Shown: one piece after another, positions 58,705-64,000 of the stretch
Layout of the letters: every line of letters starts with the position of its first letter
How positions within the stretch are numbered: position 1 is the first letter of the stretch
Assembly (NCBI GenBank): GCA_009760855.2
Contig: WPIO01000068.1
Location: 1,694,501 to 1,758,500, forward strand
Source of the DNA: Cristatella mucedo
Taxonomy: Eukaryota; Bryozoa; Phylactolaemata; Cristatellidae
Direction: 5' to 3'
DNA length: 64,000 bases
Made by a program: the position numbers and the translations under genes
Notes under the pieces: model-generated
The model's database searches: none
Seen by the model: the letters and a program-made list of their open reading frames with translations, nothing else
What the model was told of the DNA's origin: nothing

Positions 58705-59530
58705 GAGCCCTCACAAGCCACGCCTGATGCTGACGCAGTCACTCTGAAAATGCCTACCGCGACACAGGCAGAGTACTGACTGGGCCGTGCGATATAGCCG
58801 CGAGAAAAATCCTGGAGGCAGCAGTCACAACGAGATCAGAAATACGTACCGAGACAGACTGTTATATTCATCGAGAGAACGTCACATTAATTACTCAGTC
58901 AGATCACTCGCCTGATTCACCGGCATTCCAGATGAACTTCTGAAATCGGCGAGCTGTATGCACGCCGCCTCCGTGTGCTACGTTGGTGGTTTACGAATAT
59001 AAACGTATTTACAAATAAACGCATGCATGTATTGTATTTTTATGAGTATACTTGGCAGTTGTTCATAATTGTTTTGAAAAAACTGTCTTGCGACTGAGGA
59101 TAATAAAACTGAAAAATTAAAAAGCTATTCCTTGCCAACCTATCTGTAGTGCTCAACCTTTTCATGTGGGGTTATCTAGTTTACACTAGACTTTAGTTTA
59201 GCTGACAGAAAATGCTGAAATTGCAAATTTCAAACATGCTGAATGTAACTGAAGATGATGCAATCAATGAGAAAGAAGATAATGTGACGCTGATAATGCT
59301 GCACAAGACTATGAAGGTGTTAACGGTGATAGTGATACCAAGTTTCTTGCTAACTGTAACGATTAAAGCAACTTATAATAATACAAAACGAGATGGATAT
59401 TCAGTACTCATATTTCTTTAAATAAAACCTTTATCAAAAACGTTTGGCGATAAATATACTTTGTGACTTATACTTTAGTACGACTTATTAGCGTAAAATT
59501 TTGGTATGTGTTCGTGCAGCCTTTTGCACC
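58705..59530 (+). pseudogene. IL-17-like gene remnant (3' flank only)
   Basis: From CCTGATGCTGACGCAGTCAC onward the sequence follows the end of exon 2 and the 3' flank of the family, including GAATCACCGGCATTCCAGATG-type and GAGCTGTATGCACGCCGCC words, with more differences than other copies. No exon is left. Near 59285-59360 an acidic ORF end (DNAAQDY..DSDTKFL) parallels that near 9120-9270. Confidence 0.6.
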
Positions 59531-60010
59531 GCCGTGTTTTCGCGGACGTAGCTGCCATACTTTGGGAATTAAACAGTTGCTAATGGGCGCTGCTGCTGGT
59601 CCTGAGCAGAGTTAAATAGAGTAGCTCGGCTCGCGAGGTCTAAGGCACTTTTGCGCTTGGCCGTCTCGGGCGAATTGGATGCACATCTGTACGTACGGAA
59701 GCGATTGAGTGATCGGCCCGCACGACGGAAGAGCGCGTGGGGGCTGCCATTAGACCTCATTCCCTCCTCCGCAAGCACCTAGCGACATGGCCCGTCCACT
59801 GGCTTGCTCCGGGCTACGGCCGCGCCACGCGTGGTAGAATCCATTTCCGCCGCTTTGTAGCAAGCGAGGCCGGCGGCCATCGCTAGGCTCTCGAGCGATG
59901 GGCTGGATTATAGCGAGTTCTGCCGCTGCGCGATTTTAATTATTTAACGAAAGCCTCAGTCCCTCGCCCCGAGCTGGGCCAGAGTAATATCCGGGTCTGC
60001 AGCTTTATAA
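59530..60010. repeat. Foldback-arm and delta fragments
   Basis: 59570-59870 is a diverged foldback arm (CAGTTGCTAATGGGCGCTGCT). 59935-60010 is a delta piece. No gene. Confidence 0.5.
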
Positions 60011-60640
60011 AAAGCGGCCCCTGCTGGCTACCCCCAGGCAGTTGCTGCGGCTCACCTGGCTTACAGCTGTGCACCTGCCATTTGCCCCAAAAGGCCACAC
60101 GCCAGTTAGATTGTCTGTCTCCTGTTAACCTCCTCCTAACCTGGGCTGCCATGCTAATCCAGACTCGCCTACCAATGACCACCTGCCCGGCAGTGACCAC
60201 TGTTGTTCGGTTCACGCACGCAGAGAGCCAGCCGATGTCCCACACCGACGGTTTATTTCACAGCGCACGGAGCTGAGGGACGCACGTCTACCTTCGCCCC
60301 CTTCCCTCACCCGACTCGCTTCTCCTCTACCGCGGCTGTGCCCTCGCCGACCCTGATAATTTACCCGTGGCGGACCACAGCTGTGCACCGGCGGACCCTG
60401 ATGGTGAATCCACCATCTGTTCACCGCTAGTTTAAAGGCCTGTGCCCACGCCACTTCACAGGCGGACCACAGCTGTGCACCGGCCCCTCTCGACGATGCT
60501 CTCAACAGCTGTTAACCAGCGGTTTATCAGAAGAGCAGTACAAGTGTGTATATAACCCAGCTATAACCACTGCCAGATTAGAAAATTGCAGCTCACTTGT
60601 GGACGAATCCTCGAGCCCACTTAAGCAGGAGGACTACCGC
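60010..60640. other. GC-rich spacer, no gene recognised
   Basis: Short open frames only. A 23-bp direct repeat (GGCGGACCACAGCTGTGCAC plus CGG) occurs at 60369-60391 and 60462-60484, with shorter CAGCTGTGCACC echoes nearby. Confidence 0.5.
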
Positions 60641-60735
60641 TAACCATTCGATCGCGCTTCGTTTGCAGCAAATGTAAAGTACGTAGAAAGAGATCGAGTT
60701 ATATGAGGGTGCTAAATCAAATTTATTATTATTCT
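60640..60735 (+). mobile_element. LINE family II tail
   Basis: GCTTCGTTTGCAGCAAATGT..GTAGAAAGAGATCGAG, then ATTATTATT. Diverged 3' end. Confidence 0.6.
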
Positions 60736-61019
60736 TTCTTCTTTTTCCAGTCACCAACGACTTACCCATCGCTCGAGCCTGCACATAATGGTACCTGCTC
60801 GCACCTGCATAAATGCTGAGGGAGCGAATCTAGGGGCTCTTAGTCAGTTGCTAAGCAGCGTGTTACGAATAAAGGCTGCCAACTCAGATCCTTTCAATTG
60901 GTGAATGGGTAAAAGAGAAGACGGCTTCTTTACAAGATACTGATCAAACCAGCTCTCGGATAAGTTGACCTTCTGGAAGGTCCTCTCACCTGACGCGTAG
61001 GTAATTGACAGTAGAGCAC

Positions 61020-61500
61020 AGGTATTAAAGTTCTTACGCAGACCCAAAAGGCCCGCCACGGCTTGGCTCCCTTCTTACCTAGCTGAACTACTGCATCAGT
61101 TTCAGCCTCTTTGCGCCCTCAGGTCTTGTGTGGACAATAAATTAGCTGTCCCATTCCTCCACTTAAAGACCGTCGGCGACAGAAGCTTTAGCTCTGCAGG
61201 TCCTAGACTGTGGAACTCGCTTCCACAATTCTTACGCAACGACAACTACTCTCCTGCTACCGACTATGGCTCATCCTTTTCAGCGGTCCTGAGCTGCTAC
61301 TTCCATGCTATTCACTACGTCAACTGCTCTCCTGACTCTGCTATGCTTGCCACTTTCTCTTTGTTGCGTGAGACGAAGTCTGTTGGCTACCGAATGCGCA
61401 CCGAAAGCCGCTTAGGCTGTGAGTACGCTATACAGAGCTCTCCTGCTTAACACCCACATAGTCTTTATGGCTTTGTGGAGTTACAGATAGAGATACATGC
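61020..61500 (+). mobile_element. LINE family I, 3' fragment
   Basis: From AAAGTTCTTACGCAGACCC to GGAGTTACAGATAGAGATACAT. The frame 61130-61450 (DNKLAVPFLHLKTVGDRSFS..) is the C-terminal end of the RT ORF. 5'-truncated. Confidence 0.8.
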
Positions 61501-61890
61501 ATACCGACCAAGCTGCCATAGCCAGTTTCACACAATGCAGCATCCGCTGAGATATCATGTCACGAACCCCCCCCGACCCGTTTATTTTTTCATCCAAAAG
61601 CTAGGCGAGAAATTTTAATTAAAAATCAAATAAAATAAATAATGATAATAATTGGATCTTTGTATAGCGGCTGCCCTGTTTTTGCCTAGGGTTTAACGTG
61701 CTCGTCTACAGCGACCGAGGTCTAGTATCTTGCCTTCAAAGACCAGTGAACCCGATCTCATTTATAAACAAACCTTTGTACCAAACCTGACGTGCCAAAG
61801 CAAAACCAAATACACCACAAATCATCGTTAGTGGTGTATTTGGTTTTGAAAATAACAACAAATTCCAGACATCATGACATCATGCAGACC
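61501..61890. other. Spacer with an 18-bp perfect hairpin
   Basis: No gene. The hairpin is listed separately. A C-run at 61567-61575 is present. Confidence 0.5.
61801..61848. repeat. Perfect inverted repeat (18-bp stem, 12-bp loop)
   Basis: CAAAACCAAATACACCAC at 61801-61818 pairs exactly with GTGGTGTATTTGGTTTTG at 61831-61848. It could be a tiny MITE remnant, a structured RNA or a palindromic hotspot. Confidence 0.9.
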
Positions 61891-61894
61891 AAAA

Positions 61895-62806
61895 TGTGAT
61901 CGAACTACGATGCAGCTTTGATTTCTACAAAATGAACTTCACGCAACTTCTGTTTCATTTCAAATGGTAGAGAATAGTGTTCCGAGTTTACCCGCCAAAC
62001 GTCATGCGAATTCTTTTGTGCATTCTCATGCTGCGCCCTCAGACGGCCCGGGCCAGCTAGCCTCTGTGCATAATCGAACTGCGATACAGCTGCCATTTCC
62101 ACAACGCATGTGGCGCAACTTCAGCTTTGATTCCATATTAAATGCTGTTGCAAGATGCCGATTATGGAAATAGCATATGTGAGCTATTTAAAATAGCATA
62201 TGTGAGAATATGTACTGCAGTTTGACTACTTAGGGCCGCCATTTAGGGGGTCTTAGCCTGAGAATGCGAATGCACAATCGCATGAAATTTGGCGACTAAA
62301 CTTGGAATGCTGTTCTCTATCATTTGAAATGACAATTGCATATGCGCGAAACTTCTTTGGAGACGGCAGGCTTATTACCATTCAAATGATTTGGCCCGTC
62401 ATTTGCGCCCGGCCATCGGAGGCCAGAGTACGATAATGCGTACGCGAAATCGCATGAAATTTGGTAGGTAGATCCGGAACACTGTTTCCCGTAATGTGAA
62501 ACGAAATCAAAGTTTCGAACGCTTTTTTGGAAATGGCAGCTGTATCGCAACTCGAATCTTTGCGGCTGAGATCTGGATCGGACCACTTAAGGTCATAGCA
62601 TGAAAACTCGCTAGCGAAATCGCACAAAGTCTAGTGGGCTAACGTGCAGCTGCTCTCAATAATTAAAGATCAAAATCGCAGTTTCGCAAAGCCTTTCGTG
62701 GAACTTGCAGCTTTATTGCAGTTCGAATGTTATAGGCTCCCATTAAGACCGGGCCATCTGAGGCCGTAGCAAGAGAACGCACGAGCGAAATCGTCTGAAC
62801 TATATA

Positions 62807-62838
<32 letters not shown>

Positions 62839-63590
62839 GCTATATATATATATAGTTATAATGTATATAGTTAAATAAAATATAATATAAATATAGTTAT
62901 AATAATATTTATAAACATATATACATATTTATTTATTTATATTTATTTTTATATATTTTTTTTTATTTGTTTATTTATTTATTTATTTTTTATTCGTTTG
63001 TTTGTTTATTTATTTATGTATGTGTTTGTTTCTTTATTTATTTATTTATTATTTATTTAATTTATTTACTTATTTACTTATTTATTTATTTATTTATTTA
63101 TTTATGTGTTTATTTATTTAGTCATTTATCTATTTATTTACTTGCTTACTTGCTTACTTGCTTGCTTACTTTTGCTTACTTTTGCTTACTCTTGCTTACT
63201 TTTGCTTACTTGCTTACTTCCTTACTTGCTTACTCTTGCTTACCTTTGCTTTTTATTTATTTATTTATTTGGCCATATCTATGTCTATAATTTGGAATCA
63301 AAATCGCGGTTGTGGGAACCATTTGGTGGAAATGGCAGCCGCGTCGCCGCTCGAATACAAAGGCTGACTGGTTATGTTAGGCTACAGCACGAGAACGGGC
63401 AAGTGCAATTGCTTGAAACCTTTGGTGGGTAAACCCGTAACACCATTTTGTACAATTTGGACTTAAAACCAACGTATTCGGACGTTTTGTGGAAATGGCA
63501 TTTGCATTGCAGAGAGTCGCAGTGTATCGCAGAGTATTGAAGTGTCGCGCAGCTATTCGTGGAACCTGTCTTGCCCAAAGCATATAGCAC
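61895..63590. repeat. Array of diverged ~170-bp repeats
   Basis: Units start with a CGCATGAAATTTGG-like word at about 62280, 62452 and 62622, then diverged at about 62790 and 63408. They share GGAAATGGCAGC..TCGCA..TCGAAT blocks. Successive spacings are 172, 170 and 168 bp, and the fourth interval becomes about 168 once the inserted microsatellite is removed. A unit at about 61900-62170 is inverted. Short ORFs in it are not genes. Confidence 0.65.
62800..63270 (+). repeat. Compound microsatellite (TA, TTTA, CTTGCTTA)
   Basis: TA dinucleotides at 62803-62860, ATTT/TTTA tetranucleotides at about 62925-63140, then CTTGCTTACTTTTGCTTACT-type repeats to 63250. It interrupts one unit of the 170-bp array. 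Confidence 0.9.
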
Positions 63591-63819
63591 ATCTGCCTTT
63601 ATTCTCCGCGACTCAGACTAGCATACCAACTAAACACGCGATCACGACACCACTAGCCATGAATCATGACACTACCGTTTCTGAGCCATTGCATATAATA
63701 TTTCCGCAGTAAGAATCGAACCGATACAGTACGCCGCCATTTTAAAATTTCGACTTTGTTTGCGTATGGCTGGTGGCTGGATTTGCGTGGATGCCTCTAT
63801 TCCTTGATTGCTGACTTTC

Positions 63820-63890
63820 TTGCAGCGAGTTGTAAAGCGCCTAAACAGAGATTTAGTTATTTTACATGAGCGCTTCAAAGCAAATGACGA
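63820..63890 (+). mobile_element. LINE-like 3' tail fragment
   Basis: TTGTAAAGCGCCTAAACAGAGATTTAG..GAGCGCTTCAAAGCAAA resembles the family II 3' tail. Confidence 0.5.
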
Positions 63891-63899
63891 AAGGACAGA

Positions 63900-63980
63900 A
63901 GAAGCTGTGCATCTAAGAGGTAGCCATTGAAAGGGCTGTACAGCACCCAGGTTCGAATCTCTCCGTTGGCAAACTTTTAT
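63900..63980 (+). other. tRNA-like or SINE segment
   Basis: AAGAGGTAGCC and AGGTTCGAATCTCTCC lie ~30 bp apart and resemble degenerate Pol III A and B boxes. The cloverleaf cannot be completed, so it is a SINE head or a decayed tRNA. Confidence 0.45.
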
Positions 63981-64000
63981 CGCGTGCTCATCAGCATCGC

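Noticed and set aside
63900-63980. Functional tRNA gene
   Set aside because: Box-like words are present, but no complete cloverleaf can be folded.

Overview
The window looks like a repeat-rich piece of an invertebrate animal genome. It has spliced genes with GT-AG introns and TATA boxes, fragments of at least three non-LTR retrotransposon (LINE) families, tRNA-derived SINEs, long microsatellites and large direct and inverted duplications. The phylum cannot be fixed from sequence. An IL-17-type cytokine family together with these repeat types would fit a lophotrochozoan or an invertebrate deuterostome, but other animals are possible. No rRNA, no intact tRNA, no CRISPR array and no bacterial-style operon were seen.

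The main host genes are copies of one small two-exon gene. Each encodes a secreted protein of 180 residues: signal peptide, eight mature cysteines, and a C-terminal half that resembles the interleukin-17 cystine-knot fold. Four copies are open: 9.77-10.77 kb (-), 41.51-42.53 kb (-), 46.62-47.61 kb (+) and 56.48-57.71 kb (+). The copy at 20.94-21.93 kb (+) has a one-base deletion in exon 2. Two more are remnants: a signal-peptide stub at 3.44-3.55 kb (-) and a 3' flank at 58.7-59.5 kb (+). Intron, TATA box, flanks and an intronic CT microsatellite were copied along with the exons, so the family grew by segmental duplication. The two minus-strand copies lie in or at a ~5.4 kb direct duplication (5.40-10.84 kb and 37.14-42.60 kb). 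The breakpoint removed the TATA region of the 42 kb copy.

From about 26.0 to 36.1 kb lies a very AT-rich island unlike its surroundings. It is a decayed endogenous viral or Polinton-like element. On the left is a family-B DNA polymerase of the protein-primed type, broken by frameshifts and stops but with exonuclease and polymerase motifs in order. Then come an acidic repeat protein, three small possibly paralogous ORFs and two unknown genes on the plus strand. Three phage-fibre-like repeat proteins lie on the minus strand, and two alanine-, valine- and isoleucine-rich proteins on the plus strand at the right. A short TATA-like motif ending directly in the start codon (TTATA..GRAATG) recurs before several of these genes on both strands. 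No integrase, packaging ATPase, protease or capsid gene was found. One LINE is inserted inside the element and a second truncates its right end, so the element is old and inactive.

The rest is mobile DNA and satellite-like sequence. LINE family I has an endonuclease and a reverse transcriptase, with a TACATTACATTAC tail. LINE family II has a GGGCGCTTTATCAA tail. There are reverse-transcriptase remnants of a third family, foldback-like elements with long terminal inverted repeats, and a 526-bp insertion with an exact empty site elsewhere in the window. Near 62-63.5 kb is an array of ~170-bp repeats holding a TTTA/CTTG microsatellite. Few stretches are single-copy within the window (for example 0.95-1.88 kb, 25.55-25.81 kb and 60.0-60.6 kb), and no gene was recognised in those.
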